A stretch of DNA of 64,000 nucleotides from Sphingobacterium sp. B16(2022) (GCF_012030425.1 NZ_JAAUVN010000005.1:186001-250000); one strand, 5' to 3'; shown: positions 16,335 through 26,328, counted from the stretch's first letter. Numbers and translations: made by a program. The notes: generated from the sequence alone by a model not told the origin.

Positions 16335-17107
16335 ATGACCTCAAAATGAGCTAGAGCATTGTATATACCGTCATTGTCTACATCATCGGTAATATAGTCT
16401 GCAATAGCTTTTACCTCAGGATTGGCATTACCCATAGCAATTCCGTAGGCCGTATGTTTCAACATGGTGATATCGTTTCCACCGTCACCAAAAGACATGG
16501 TTTCCTTGATGTCGATATTAAAGTGTTTGATGAAAATATCGATACCAATTTGTTTGCTTTGACCTAAAGGATTCACATCTGCAAATAGCGGGGTCCAACG
16601 GCTGGCCACAGAATTAGGCATTACATTGTTCATGAATTCTTCCTGTTCCTCCGGTTGAATGAAGATATTGGTTTGAAGTACAGATCCCATATCAAAGTCT
16701 GCGTACGATCTTTGAGGCGGGACAGGTAAATTCAAGAGTGCATACATGGAAGCGATCTCTGGTGTTACTTGAAAAATGCTGATTTCTTCTTCAGACATCA
16801 GCGAGAAGCTTACTTCATTTTTTGCAGCATGGTCAATCAAAGATTGAATATCAGTGGCGTGAATACCTTTTCTGAAAAGTACATCACCCTCTTTCGTGAT
16901 GCAATAGCCACCGTTGAATGTGATAAATCCGTCAAAGTCAAGGTATTTGATATGATCTAAACTATTGATAGACCTTCCCGTAGAAACAATTACTTTTATA
17001 CCTTTTGATTTTAATTCTTGAATGGCTTTTTCGGTTGAAGCGGGTACTTTGTGGGTATCGAAACTAAGAAGAGTACCGTCGATGTCAAAAAAAACTGCTT
17101 TAATCAT
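16331..17107 (-). CDS. Cof-type HAD-superfamily phosphatase
   Basis: 258 residues. HAD motif I is FFDIDGTLL at the N-terminus (Asp nucleophile and +2 Asp), motif II is VSTGRS near residue 40, and motif IV is SFGDGGNDITML near 208, with a C2B cap between. Cof/YidA-like enzymes hydrolyse sugar phosphates or FMN; the substrate cannot be told from sequence. The gene ends inside the stop region of the convergent gene and no terminator separates them. Confidence 0.9.
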   Translation of the reverse strand: MIKAVFFDIDGTLLSFDTHKVPASTEKAIQELKSKGIKVIVSTGRSINSLDHIKYLDFDGFITFNGGYCITKEGDVLFRKGIHATDIQSLIDHAAKNEVSFSLMSEEEISIFQVTPEIASMYALLNLPVPPQRSYADFDMGSVLQTNIFIQPEEQEEFMNNVMPNSVASRWTPLFADVNPLGQSKQIGIDIFIKHFNIDIKETMSFGDGGNDITMLKHTAYGIAMGNANPEVKAIADYITDDVDNDGIYNALAHFEVI

Positions 17108-17251
17108 GCTACTTTAAAAATTTTTGTGATACAAAGGTAATCATTAGAAGATTGCTTTTTGCCCTTATGATGTCATAATGAAGACTAGTAGCGTCAGTAT
17201 TATGCTACATTTCATCTGTCAAAAATTGAAGGATTTGAATAAAGATTCTTC

Positions 17252-18112
17252 TTATTTTAAAGAACTTATTTTTTCAAGAATGTAAGCTAGTGCTTCCTGT
17301 GATTTTAATATGCGTTCATGACCGACACCATTCAAGTCTATCGCCTCTGTCGGGGGATGAACTTTAAAAAATGATTGCAGATAGGTATAGGGCGCAATTT
17401 TGTCCTGTTGATCATAGAGTACAAGATGCTGCTGGCTATTATCAAAATCGTATAAACTGTTTAAATGAAAGTAAGCGGTTTTCATATTGAATTTTTCTTC
17501 AAAATTCAGAAAAAAGTGCTCTTGAACATCTTTTGGTACAGCTACGAAATCCATACTAGCTGCGAAATTTGCTTTTAAATCTATTAGTGGAGTAAGACTG
17601 ATAATCCAGTTCGGAGTATGTCTAAGTTTTGCTAATGCTGCGATATTAGCCATGGCACCGAGAGAATGACCGATGACTATTGCAGGTAAACCATAGGTAT
17701 TAATAATAGTTTGAACAGCTTCAATGTATAAAATTAAATTGGATAATTCTCCTTCCGCTCCTCCATTTCCAGGTGCGTCAAATGCGATTATCGTTAAATC
17801 TGGATTTTCCAATAGTTTATCAATAAGCATGGAAAAATCTGCGGCTTTTGATCCCCAACCGTGTGTCAACAAAACTAAATCTTTGCCCGATCCCCAACGG
17901 TAGAGAGGAAAAGATAATAGGTGACCACTGAAAAATTCATCCTTTACTGCTAATTCATCTTTTGAAGCTAACTGTATTAGTAGCTCTTGATGTTGTCGCA
18001 ATGGCATTTTAGGGGAATAGCAGATATACGACCAAATATCATCTAAATTAGCCGTTATAGAAATATGTTCTAAAGATTTCAGATATTCAATGCTTTGCTT
18101 TAGTTTTTTCAT
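17252..18112 (-). CDS. Alpha/beta hydrolase
   Basis: 286 residues, no signal peptide. The nucleophile elbow GHSLGAMAN gives the catalytic Ser, DQQDKIAPY the acid and GVGHERILK the His; LTHGWGSKAADF forms the oxyanion region. The first 60 residues are a lid-like helical extension. Likely a cytoplasmic esterase or lipase-like enzyme, substrate unknown. It is downstream of the SNF2 helicase gene on the same strand, with a gap of about 80 bp. Confidence 0.85.
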   Translation of the reverse strand: MKKLKQSIEYLKSLEHISITANLDDIWSYICYSPKMPLRQHQELLIQLASKDELAVKDEFFSGHLLSFPLYRWGSGKDLVLLTHGWGSKAADFSMLIDKLLENPDLTIIAFDAPGNGGAEGELSNLILYIEAVQTIINTYGLPAIVIGHSLGAMANIAALAKLRHTPNWIISLTPLIDLKANFAASMDFVAVPKDVQEHFFLNFEEKFNMKTAYFHLNSLYDFDNSQQHLVLYDQQDKIAPYTYLQSFFKVHPPTEAIDLNGVGHERILKSQEALAYILEKISSLK

Positions 18113-18190
18113 CAGGATAATTATTTAAAAATGTATGTTTTAAGGGCATAGATGAGCTCTTAACATTCGCTTTGTATGTAGCAATTCGAT

Positions 18191-21100
18191 TTATTGAAAT
18201 AAACTCAGTAGGCGTTCTTTATTCATAAAGTCTGCAATCGGATTATAAGTACTGGAAATGATGTTATCTGCTATTGCTGTTTTATTGGCTTGCAGTTTCA
18301 TGATTTTATCCTCCACAGTATCCGGGCAGATTAAGCGTATCGCGGTGACATCTTTTGCTTGACCTATTCGAAAGGCGCGGTCGATAGCTTGCGCTTCAAC
18401 TGCAGGATTCCACCAGGGATCAACCAAATAGACTAAGCTCGCCGCTGTAAGATTTAAGCCCGTTCCACCTGCTTTTAAGCTGATCAATATGACCCTTTGT
18501 GTTTCATTTTCCTGAAATTGTGTTACAATATGTTGCCTGTCTCTTGTCTGTCCTGTCAATTTTAGTGCTGTGATATCATGTTTGGCTAAAGCTGTTTCGA
18601 TTAGATTTAGCATGCTCACAAATTGGGAAAAGATGATGATTTTCTGATATGGACTTTTGTCGAGTACTTGTTCGATAAGCATTTCAATCTTGCAGGCATC
18701 TTGTTCTACACTTAGATCATCTGTTTTTAGCAATTTTGTTGAATTGCAGATCTGACGTAATTTGGTCAATCCTTTTAGTACATGCATAGGACTCTTGCGT
18801 ATTTCATCTCCATCTTTGACCGAGATAAATTCCCGAAATTCCTTTTCGTAAGTATCGTAGATATGTCTTTGAGCAGGCTTCATTTCACAATAAAGTACGA
18901 TTTCATTTTTTGCAGGCAACTCTTTGGCAACCTCCGTTTTTGTACGTCGCAAAATAAAAGGTTTTACTTTGCGTTGCAATTCTTCCAATCTTTTTTTATT
19001 GCTGAATCCGTCAATAGGCGTAGTATAGACATCTTTAAAATATTTTTTCGAACCTAATAATCCGGGATTGGCGAACGACAGTTGCGCAAACAAATCCATG
19101 GTGCTGTTCTCGATCGGTGTACCCGTGATCACGATACGATTGCGTGCACTGAGTTTGGTAACGGCTTGATAACGTTGTGATTCGGGGTTTTTAATCTGCT
19201 GTGACTCATCTAAGAAAACATAGTTAAAAGCGTACTTTTTTAAGTGATTGATATCGGTCAATAAGTTGTGGTAAGAAATTAATACGAGTTCATATTGTTC
19301 AAATCCTAGGATACTTTTTTGACGATCAGCACCCTGTAAGACAAGTGTCTTAATCGATGGCGCAAATTTCTCCAATTCGTTTTTCCAATTGAATATTAGC
19401 GTAGTTGGAAGTACCAGTAAATTGCAATTGTTTTTTACTTTTTTACGTTGATCTAAAATAAAAGCAATGACCTGAATGGTTTTTCCGAGTCCCATATCAT
19501 CTGCTAAACAACCTCCAAAATTGAATTCATCTAAAAAATTAAGCCAATTCAATCCATCATGTTGGTAATTACGGAGTTCGCCGATAAAATCTTTTGATAA
19601 TATTACGGGTTTGACCTGATCGATGTTGCGTATTTTACTTTTAATTTCTTCCAAACGTTCTTTTGCTATTTGGGATAACCATTGTTCCTCAAAGTATTGA
19701 TCAATGGCTGTATAATTTGTTTCTGCAATCTGTAAGTGGCTGTCATCAATGATTTCGCCTGCTAAAAAGAACTGTTCAAATTTATTCAACCATTCTTCGG
19801 GCAATATACCTTGCGTACCATCATCTAGTGTAATGAATTTTGATTTATTACGAATAGCTTTTTGAAGGTTTTTAAGCGAACCTTTACTTTTACCAAACTG
19901 CAGATCCACATTTACATTAAACCAATTCTGTCCACTGAGCACATGAATTGCTATTTTACCTTTAAAGGAGTTGAATTTATTTGCTTTTATTTCGTTAAAT
20001 CCGATGATGGAAATATGATGATTGCGCCAATCTTCAAACACATTTAAGAACCAGTCCAGTTCAAGGAAATGTTTACGATGCAGATAAAAGTGCTGAAAAT
20101 CTTCATCAAGTTGCTCTTGGAAATAGGGATGTTGCTTAATGATCAAGCTGACGATTTTGAGTTCAGCTTCGAGATCCCGCTTTACTAAAAATTTCTGTCC
20201 ACTTTTATCAAATCCAAAAATAGATCTCCTGCTTCGAACAGGAACTTCTACATCCGCATAGCGCATGGTCGGAATGAGATTAATATAATCACCAGATTCT
20301 TCCAGATAGATAATCGATTCGGTATCGCTATAGAATTGCTGTTCTTTGATTTGTTTACTACTTGCTTTGGGTATATGTAGATAGTTGACTTCTACAATCT
20401 CCTCCATTGCTACTAAAAAATCCTTGTTAAAACCTTCGAATTTGGACTGATGTACGATAAGGTGATCTGCTGTGGTGTTGAAAAGTTTGAACAGGGCAAG
20501 GATTTGTGCATGTTCTATAAAATAGAAATGTTGCTGTACTTGGATGAAATAATCAAATACCAAAGGTAGCTGCTGTAAAGCGTGATCTTGTCCAGCAATT
20601 TGAATTGTGCTTCGAATAGTGAAAAATTTACCTATTTGATCGATGTCAATTCGGATTGTTTTGGGTAGTTCTCTTAATGTGATCTGCGTCAGACTATTTG
20701 CCCCGATAGTTTGCGATAAGGATTTATCATGTTGATAGATTTCCAGTCCTAGTGGATTTTTAATCAGCTTTTTAAAGGCGTTGATCTGTTGTTTGTTTTC
20801 TTCTATTGTGTTCTGCCCTAAAAAATGAAGTGCGGTAAAAAATTGACTTTCTGTAATATCTTTACTTTTCCAGATCATTTCCTCACATGAAAGTTGCTGT
20901 ACTGGGTTTTTTAGCGAACCATTTTTAGCGCGGGTTGCACGATAGAGTAACACCTGAGGGTGTTTATAGTATTTATGCTCTTTAAGTACTAGAATGTTGC
21001 TTAGCTGTTCTAATTCCTTATTGTTGCGTTTTAAATCAGGATTTGTTGCGTTATTAAGAATATCTTGAGATAAATCTAGTAAATTATCCTGTTTTTTGAT

Positions 21101-21550
21101 GGTTTTTACAACACCATCTATGCATTGAATTTCGAAATAATCCTCGAGTTGCTGTTCATCTTCTATCCCATATTTAACTGCTATTTTAGTTAGATAATTC
21201 TGATAAGCATGATCGGAGAAAAATAAATATACCTGATCATTTTTAAAGATTTCATTCAGAACTAGCTTTTGATGGCTACAGAATTCTTCGCTTTCAGAGC
21301 AATTGCACAGTAATGAGAGTACGGGAGTGTCATAAACGACAATGATATCGTAGGAAATACCTAGGGAGAGGATAGAGAAATGGCCTTCATTTTTCTTTAG
21401 TGTCAATATGCGGATTGGAGCGTTGCTATCGGATAAGTTTGACATCCAAGAATAAAAACTGTATCGATTTTCATTGTTAAAATGAATATCTGAGAATCGA
21501 AACTGGTGAAAATCATCTGAACCCTGTGGCAAAACGTCTTTTGTATACAT
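18191..21550 (-). CDS. SWIM/SNF2-family DEAD/DEAH helicase
   Basis: 1119 residues from the ATG at 21550; a TTG three codons earlier overlaps the predicted -7 box, so ATG is preferred. Near residue 95 lies a SWIM-type zinc motif, CNCSESEEFCSH. The ATPase half has motif I DDMGLGKTIQ, motif II DESQ (family DExx), and GTPIENS. The C-terminal half has SLKAGGTGLNLTAASLV (V) and QAIDRAFRIGQ (VI). This matches bacterial Snf2 translocases of the RapA/HepA-like group. Its cellular role here is unknown. An upstream promoter element is shared with two other genes in the window. Confidence 0.92.
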   Translation of the reverse strand: MYTKDVLPQGSDDFHQFRFSDIHFNNENRYSFYSWMSNLSDSNAPIRILTLKKNEGHFSILSLGISYDIIVVYDTPVLSLLCNCSESEEFCSHQKLVLNEIFKNDQVYLFFSDHAYQNYLTKIAVKYGIEDEQQLEDYFEIQCIDGVVKTIKKQDNLLDLSQDILNNATNPDLKRNNKELEQLSNILVLKEHKYYKHPQVLLYRATRAKNGSLKNPVQQLSCEEMIWKSKDITESQFFTALHFLGQNTIEENKQQINAFKKLIKNPLGLEIYQHDKSLSQTIGANSLTQITLRELPKTIRIDIDQIGKFFTIRSTIQIAGQDHALQQLPLVFDYFIQVQQHFYFIEHAQILALFKLFNTTADHLIVHQSKFEGFNKDFLVAMEEIVEVNYLHIPKASSKQIKEQQFYSDTESIIYLEESGDYINLIPTMRYADVEVPVRSRRSIFGFDKSGQKFLVKRDLEAELKIVSLIIKQHPYFQEQLDEDFQHFYLHRKHFLELDWFLNVFEDWRNHHISIIGFNEIKANKFNSFKGKIAIHVLSGQNWFNVNVDLQFGKSKGSLKNLQKAIRNKSKFITLDDGTQGILPEEWLNKFEQFFLAGEIIDDSHLQIAETNYTAIDQYFEEQWLSQIAKERLEEIKSKIRNIDQVKPVILSKDFIGELRNYQHDGLNWLNFLDEFNFGGCLADDMGLGKTIQVIAFILDQRKKVKNNCNLLVLPTTLIFNWKNELEKFAPSIKTLVLQGADRQKSILGFEQYELVLISYHNLLTDINHLKKYAFNYVFLDESQQIKNPESQRYQAVTKLSARNRIVITGTPIENSTMDLFAQLSFANPGLLGSKKYFKDVYTTPIDGFSNKKRLEELQRKVKPFILRRTKTEVAKELPAKNEIVLYCEMKPAQRHIYDTYEKEFREFISVKDGDEIRKSPMHVLKGLTKLRQICNSTKLLKTDDLSVEQDACKIEMLIEQVLDKSPYQKIIIFSQFVSMLNLIETALAKHDITALKLTGQTRDRQHIVTQFQENETQRVILISLKAGGTGLNLTAASLVYLVDPWWNPAVEAQAIDRAFRIGQAKDVTAIRLICPDTVEDKIMKLQANKTAIADNIISSTYNPIADFMNKERLLSLFQ

Positions 21551-21556
21551 GCTACT

Positions 21557-21587
21557 CAAACTTAGATAAATTTGTTTTATTTACAAT
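21557..21587 (-). promoter_or_regulatory. Promoter of the SNF2 gene (shared element, copy A)
   Basis: Minus strand: -7 TAAGTTTG (21564-21557), 19-bp spacer, ATTG as -33. The -7 box lies only 6 bp before the ATG, implying a very short or absent leader. The stretch ACAAATTTATCTAAGTTTG recurs at 27787 and, with one change, at 35795. Confidence 0.6.
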
Positions 21588-21801
21588 TTTAATTCCGTCA
21601 TATAAAACCAATTTTATTCTTCAATATTTATGGTGAGAGTCTTTAAAACTGTTATATCAGTATGAATATAAGCGCAACGATGTAAATTCGTTTTCCAGAA
21701 ATATTTTTTGTTAAAAGACTAAAAAAGCATTTTTTAAAATTTATAGTGCTAAGTTGTAACATTTGATGATCGGTCTGCATCTAATGAGAAAAATATAAAT
21801 T

Positions 21802-22149
21802 ATGGAAAAGGAAACAATGGGTGCGATTATGTTCGTATCATTTTTTAGTACAATTTTCTTCACGCTTTATTACTATTTTCAAGCAAGAAATAAAGAGCGT
21901 ATGGCCTTGATCGAAGCAGGGCTGGACTTATCTCAATTTTATAAAAAGCAAGTTCGAATTTCACAATGGTTACGTTTAGGTATATTTGCAGTGGGAATTG
22001 GCATCGGGCTTTTGATAGTTGGTTTAATTTCGCAATATCAGACCGAAAATATTGTCGGTGTACTTAAAGTTTCGATTATTGTACTTTGTGGCGGTATTGC
22101 CATGATTGTTGCGAATTATGTAGATAAACCTAAGCAGGATAGGGATTGA
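21802..22149 (+). CDS. DUF6249-like small membrane protein
   Basis: 115 residues: transmembrane helix at about 8-25, a short basic loop with RNKERMALIEAGLDLSQFYKK, then two helices at about 55-78 and 83-104. The 'ERMALIE' segment is typical of DUF6249 proteins encoded ahead of ECF sigma factors in Bacteroidota. The stop overlaps the sigma factor start (TGATG), so it belongs to the sigma operon. Function unknown. Confidence 0.75.
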   Translation: MEKETMGAIMFVSFFSTIFFTLYYYFQARNKERMALIEAGLDLSQFYKKQVRISQWLRLGIFAVGIGIGLLIVGLISQYQTENIVGVLKVSIIVLCGGIAMIVANYVDKPKQDRD

Positions 22150-22694
22150 TGGATCAACAGTATATTGATAAAGTTTTAGCGGGAGATCGCGATTCCTTTC
22201 GATATTTTTTACAAAAATATCAGGATATGGTCTTTTCTGTTGCAATGAGTATTGTGAAAAACGAATCGCTTGCAGAAGAAGTCGCGCAGGATGCTTTTGT
22301 CAAATGTTACCATAAACTCGACACGTTTAATCAGCACTCCAAATTTAGCAGTTGGTTATATCGAATTGTCGTCAATACAGCCTTTATGCAATTGCGAAAA
22401 ATTAAGATTGAAGTCTTAGATTTTCAGTCAGATTATGATCAAGAGGTGATCGATGAAAGTGACCTGACTTTATTGGAGGAAGAAGAACGGAGTCAGATGA
22501 TCAATGAAGCACTTTGTCTATTACCGGCAAATGAAAGTTTGGCTTTACGGTTATTTTATCTGGAGGAAGAAAGTATCAAAGAGGTTTCGATAATAACGGG
22601 CTGGACTGATGCAAATACAAGAGTGATCTTGCACCGGGGCCGTAAACGAATGTACGCCATCTTGAAGGAATTAATGAATAAAGCAAATGTGTAG
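22149..22694 (+). CDS. ECF RNA polymerase sigma factor
   Basis: 181 residues from the ATG at 22149; a TTG at 22146 is an alternative. Region 2 is YFLQKYQDMVFSVAMSIVKN with DAFVKCYHKLDTF, and region 4 is LPANESLALRLFYLEEESIKEVS followed by ATGW-type helix-turn-helix residues WTDANTRVILHRGRKRM. It lies between two small membrane proteins; the downstream one probably serves as a membrane-bound partner. No clear anti-sigma zinc motif is present nearby. Confidence 0.92.
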   Translation: MDQQYIDKVLAGDRDSFRYFLQKYQDMVFSVAMSIVKNESLAEEVAQDAFVKCYHKLDTFNQHSKFSSWLYRIVVNTAFMQLRKIKIEVLDFQSDYDQEVIDESDLTLLEEEERSQMINEALCLLPANESLALRLFYLEEESIKEVSIITGWTDANTRVILHRGRKRMYAILKELMNKANV

Positions 22695-23046
22695 CATGGA
22701 AAATAATGATGAATTAATGAAGACATTAATGCAGAGCAGTAAACTTAAAATGCCTTTTTCTGATTTTGAAAGTCGTGTAATGCAAACAATCGAACAGGAT
22801 GAAAAAAAAGCGGTTGCTGTTTTAGAGGATCGTAAGAGAGGAATTTATTTTTTCTTAGCAGGAATGATATTTGGGCTTGGACTGAACTATCTACTCAGCA
22901 GGTCATGGAAAGACCTCCAATTCAATTTACCGCAGCAGGAAAATGCCTTGTTAGTTTCTCAGATCATCTATGCGATATTGATCCTGTTTTTTATAGAAAG
23001 GCTTGTTAAGCTATATCACTTGAACCGTCAGATTAAAGGTTTATAA
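22687..23046 (+). CDS. Small membrane protein, putative sigma-factor partner
   Basis: 119 residues (or 116 if the ATG at 22696 is used). The N-terminal 50 residues are soluble and charged, followed by two transmembrane helices at about 49-66 and 85-104. The start overlaps the sigma gene stop by 8 bp. A short cytoplasmic head before membrane helices suits an anti-sigma factor, but no ASD or HxxxCxxC motif is seen; the role is inferred from position. Confidence 0.6.
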   Translation: MCSMENNDELMKTLMQSSKLKMPFSDFESRVMQTIEQDEKKAVAVLEDRKRGIYFFLAGMIFGLGLNYLLSRSWKDLQFNLPQQENALLVSQIIYAILILFFIERLVKLYHLNRQIKGL

Positions 23047-23089
23047 AATAGAAAAGGAGAATACAAGATGTATTCTCCTTTTCTATTTT
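23045..23089. terminator. Bidirectional terminator between convergent genes
   Basis: 21-bp perfect stem beginning AAAATAGAAAAGGAGAATAC with a 3-nt loop. It exactly fills the gap between the stop codons at 23046 (+) and 23088 (-), overlapping both by a base or two. Confidence 0.9.
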
Positions 23090-23687
23090 ATCCTCTTTCG
23101 CGCTCTAGTAAGATCATCATCATAAAACAAAGAATAAGTCTTGTTTCATCCTTTGGGTTGATATCCGCGAGTTTGTCCAATGTAAATTTTCGGCCGAAAA
23201 AAGAAGGTTTTTTCTTGAGCTGTAATATTTTATTTCCTTCTTTATCATACATGGTGTATGAGGGGTTGAATACATATCCGGTGAGAATATTGAGTATCGG
23301 TATTTCTCCTAAAAAGCTGTCGCCAACTTTTACCCAGCCATTGTCTTCTTTGATGGTATAATCTTCAAGACCATCTATGTCTAAAGCATTGTAATTAGCT
23401 TTCCATATCGATCTCATTCCTTTTCGGCCTACTTTACCAATCGTTTCAGTAGTTCTGGTATCTGTAAAAGTATAATTTGCATTGAAATCTAACCAACGGT
23501 CTGCTTTTATACCATACTGCTGTTCTGATCTACTTTCGTCTGAAAAGATCATAATTTCATCTTTAAGCTTGAATAGTTTTTGACGAACATAAAAGAGTGT
23601 ACGATCCTCACTATCCTTAATGGTGAAGTCATTATGAAAAGTCGAAATTTTAAATAGAAAGTTTAATGGATAATTGAAATTGCTCAT
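23088..23687 (-). CDS. LURP-one-related / tubby-like fold protein
   Basis: 199 residues without signal peptide. The strand-rich pattern, with FTIKDSEDRTLFYVRQKLFKLKDEI near the N-terminus and YTMYDKEGNKILQLKKKPSFFGRKF near the C-terminus, resembles LURP-one/YxjI proteins, a scramblase-like 12-strand barrel. Their bacterial role is not established. It is monocistronic, between a bidirectional terminator and a short intergenic gap. Confidence 0.7.
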   Translation of the reverse strand: MSNFNYPLNFLFKISTFHNDFTIKDSEDRTLFYVRQKLFKLKDEIMIFSDESRSEQQYGIKADRWLDFNANYTFTDTRTTETIGKVGRKGMRSIWKANYNALDIDGLEDYTIKEDNGWVKVGDSFLGEIPILNILTGYVFNPSYTMYDKEGNKILQLKKKPSFFGRKFTLDKLADINPKDETRLILCFMMMILLERERG

Positions 23688-23763
23688 GGTATCTAAATGC
23701 TCTTTTTGTAAAGCTATTATTTTTAAAGGTATGTATAATTATTTATATTGTGTTGCAGGTAGT

Positions 23764-24249
23764 TTAATCTGTATTCGTATTTAAACGGTATGCAAAGACA
23801 AGCATGTGCTTCATCTGCAGTCCGTTCTCTATAATAGGGTCAGCATAATTTTCCATAAAGAAGTTATGACGGATGTGATTCATTTCAAAACCATTGCGCA
23901 TATAGAATCGATGCTGTTGAAAGCCTACATCCGCAGTACCAACCCAGATATGCAGTAAATTTTCTTCCTGTGCATGGGATTTTAAGAAAGACAGCATGTC
24001 GCTGCCCAGACCTTGCGCTTGGTACTGTGCTGTGATCGCAATATTTTTTAGTTCAACCGTATCTGAATTTATTTGTTTTACTGCCATGACTCCAACAATC
24101 TCGTTAGTTATTCGATGTACTAATGTAAAGATGGTACAGGTCGAAATATACTTGTCGATAGCTTCTTTCGTCTCATCTGCCAATAACAGTAAATCGTAAG
24201 GTATAGCTTCATCAGTTGAATGTTTTCTGATGATATAGTCCCGTTTCAT
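23764..24249 (-). CDS. GNAT-family N-acetyltransferase
   Basis: 161 residues. The acetyl-CoA loop is seen in ITAQYQAQGLGSDMLSFLKSHA (Q/R-x-x-G-x-G/A) near residue 92; VGVMAVKQI and FYMRNGFEM are further GNAT signatures. Substrate unknown. Its ATG follows directly on the TAA of the TonB receptor gene, so the pair is translationally coupled, which is unusual for a GNAT and may hint at modification of the transported compound. Confidence 0.88.
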   Translation of the reverse strand: MKRDYIIRKHSTDEAIPYDLLLLADETKEAIDKYISTCTIFTLVHRITNEIVGVMAVKQINSDTVELKNIAITAQYQAQGLGSDMLSFLKSHAQEENLLHIWVGTADVGFQQHRFYMRNGFEMNHIRHNFFMENYADPIIENGLQMKHMLVFAYRLNTNTD

Positions 24250-26328
24250 TTAATAACTTAGTTTTAGTCCAGCGAAAAAATTTCGTGTTGGTGCGGCATT
24301 GTAATATCTATTCCCAAATGCATTAATGTCATTTCCTAAACTGTATTTTTCATTCAGTAGGTTATCCACTCCGAGGTATACATTTGCCATGAATTTAGTT
24401 GAAAATTTGAATCCCCATTGGATCTTTGCCTGAACCAGATGATAGGAATCTGCAAATGCTGTATTTGCATCATTTAGCGGAATTTTTGACGTATAATTAT
24501 GTTGCACATGGAGACCAAGTTGATGGGCAAAATCTAGGTTTAAAGCATGAACAATAATCCAGTCCGGTACTGCAGTAAGTTTATTATCATCATAATTGTT
24601 ATTCCCTATCTCATAATCTTTAAATCGGTAATGATTGTAGGTCACGCTCGAATTGATGTACAGCGCCTGCACCAACTTTTCTGAAGAAGGCTTTATAATG
24701 TACCCCATAATGGAACTCTCAATTCCACTTTGGTTTACCTTTCCAGCATTTTGGTAATATTCTACCGCATTTGCATTTAACTGGCGAATAATGGCATTAT
24801 TCATTTTGTACTGATAGTAGGATATATCGGTAATAAAACGACGGTTCATCCATTCCCATCGTAATCCGATCTCTTTGTTGTAACCAGATTCAGGTTTCAG
24901 AGCTGTGTTGATGATATTGTCCGATGATCGGACTTCAGCAATTGTAGGAGCTGAGAATCCAGAGGAAATGGAACCTCGGATGGCTAGTTTTGGTGTAAGC
25001 AGATAGGATGCCGCAAACTTCGGCATCCACGTTGTTCCAAAAGAGATTCGTTCTTTTTGTTGCGAGGTTTGAGGATATACTTGTCTATAAGCAATTTGAT
25101 TCTGGTTCAACCCAATAGCACCCTCCACGGTCAATTTTTCTGCAAGAATAATTTTACCTCTTACAAAATAGAAATTCTGCCAATTTTCCAATTTATCTTC
25201 TGCTTGAGGATCTGTGGAAACTCCGTTTTTATTATCATAATTAGCAATATCATACCAACCTTTTTGACCTTCTGTACCAATTTGCAATTGCCAATTCAAT
25301 TGATCCTGCGATTCGTAAGAAAAATAGCTTCGGTACCCTAAGTTTTGTTCATCTCGATATTCATAATTACTGATAAATGGATTTTCTATTTTTGATGATG
25401 AGCCAAAAATAGTGGTCGTATTGGATAGTTTATTACTGATGTTGATTTTATGGGATATTCCTCCGAAAAAGGTTTTATTATCAATCGCCGCTTTTTGTTG
25501 TTTAGCCGATGGTGTGGCTGGAGTAGCGGGACGTGCCATACGTGGGTTTTCCTGATATTGTTCTAGCGTAAGTCCTCCTGGTGTTTGATAATTCAAATCA
25601 CTATAAAGGGCAAAGACTTTAAGACTTGCTTGTGGATGATAGTTCCATTGGTGTGCTGTTTGAATAGTTTTTTTATTTAAAGCCGAATTTTCTCGATAAC
25701 CATCGGATCTTGTAAAACTTTGATCAAGGGAAAATTGATATTTCTGGTTGATCTGCTGTAGTATCGAAAGTTGTTGTTGTGCGAATCCAAAAGATCCACC
25801 AGCAAGGTTAAGTGAGGTTTTCGATAACGGACTATGTTGAAAGCCATTAGGTTTAATCATGAGTACACCTCCCGAGTTCGGTCCGAAAATAGATCCATCA
25901 GGACCTTTTAGAACTTCAATTTGCGAAATGGAAGCCGGATCAATAAGATTGAGGTAAGTATTCCCACCTGCGTCAGTTATTGGAAATTCATCGACATATA
26001 TTTTCACATTACGGATACCAAAAGGAGAACGGATTAAACTACCACGAAGGGCCAAACGGTAGCTTCCTGGTGAGCGTTCTTCCATCCGTAAGCCTGGAAC
26101 GGTATTCAAGCTCGGTAATAAAGTTGCGCCATTTTGACTAAGAATTGCTTTCTGCCCGACTATAGAAACAGATCCTGGTGTTGTTAATAGAGGCTGTTCT
26201 GTAAAATAGCCAGATACTTTTGCTGTTTCTAATTGATAGGATGTAATGGTATCTTTACTAACCTCCTGTGCATACAGAGAAGGTGAAAATAATATTAAAG
26301 CGTATAAAGTAGATTTAAAAACAGACAT
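24250..26328 (-). CDS. TonB-dependent outer membrane receptor
   Basis: 692 residues with a signal peptide ending SLYAQ (about residue 21). The plug domain (about 45-155) has SVSIVGQKAIL, VPGLRMEERSPG, IRNVKIYVDEFPITDAGG and ISQIEVLKGPDGSIFGPNSGGVLMI (split). A 22-strand barrel follows, ending PTRNFFAGLKLSY. It lacks the CarboxypepD_reg repeat of SusC proteins and has no SusD partner, so it looks like a siderophore- or metal-type receptor. The substrate is unknown; no riboswitch or Fur-like site was found. Confidence 0.93.
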   Translation of the reverse strand: MSVFKSTLYALILFSPSLYAQEVSKDTITSYQLETAKVSGYFTEQPLLTTPGSVSIVGQKAILSQNGATLLPSLNTVPGLRMEERSPGSYRLALRGSLIRSPFGIRNVKIYVDEFPITDAGGNTYLNLIDPASISQIEVLKGPDGSIFGPNSGGVLMIKPNGFQHSPLSKTSLNLAGGSFGFAQQQLSILQQINQKYQFSLDQSFTRSDGYRENSALNKKTIQTAHQWNYHPQASLKVFALYSDLNYQTPGGLTLEQYQENPRMARPATPATPSAKQQKAAIDNKTFFGGISHKINISNKLSNTTTIFGSSSKIENPFISNYEYRDEQNLGYRSYFSYESQDQLNWQLQIGTEGQKGWYDIANYDNKNGVSTDPQAEDKLENWQNFYFVRGKIILAEKLTVEGAIGLNQNQIAYRQVYPQTSQQKERISFGTTWMPKFAASYLLTPKLAIRGSISSGFSAPTIAEVRSSDNIINTALKPESGYNKEIGLRWEWMNRRFITDISYYQYKMNNAIIRQLNANAVEYYQNAGKVNQSGIESSIMGYIIKPSSEKLVQALYINSSVTYNHYRFKDYEIGNNNYDDNKLTAVPDWIIVHALNLDFAHQLGLHVQHNYTSKIPLNDANTAFADSYHLVQAKIQWGFKFSTKFMANVYLGVDNLLNEKYSLGNDINAFGNRYYNAAPTRNFFAGLKLSY

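Noticed and set aside
24250..26328. SusC-type glycan utilisation locus
   Set aside because: No SusD partner, no CarboxypepD_reg domain and no glycoside hydrolases nearby.
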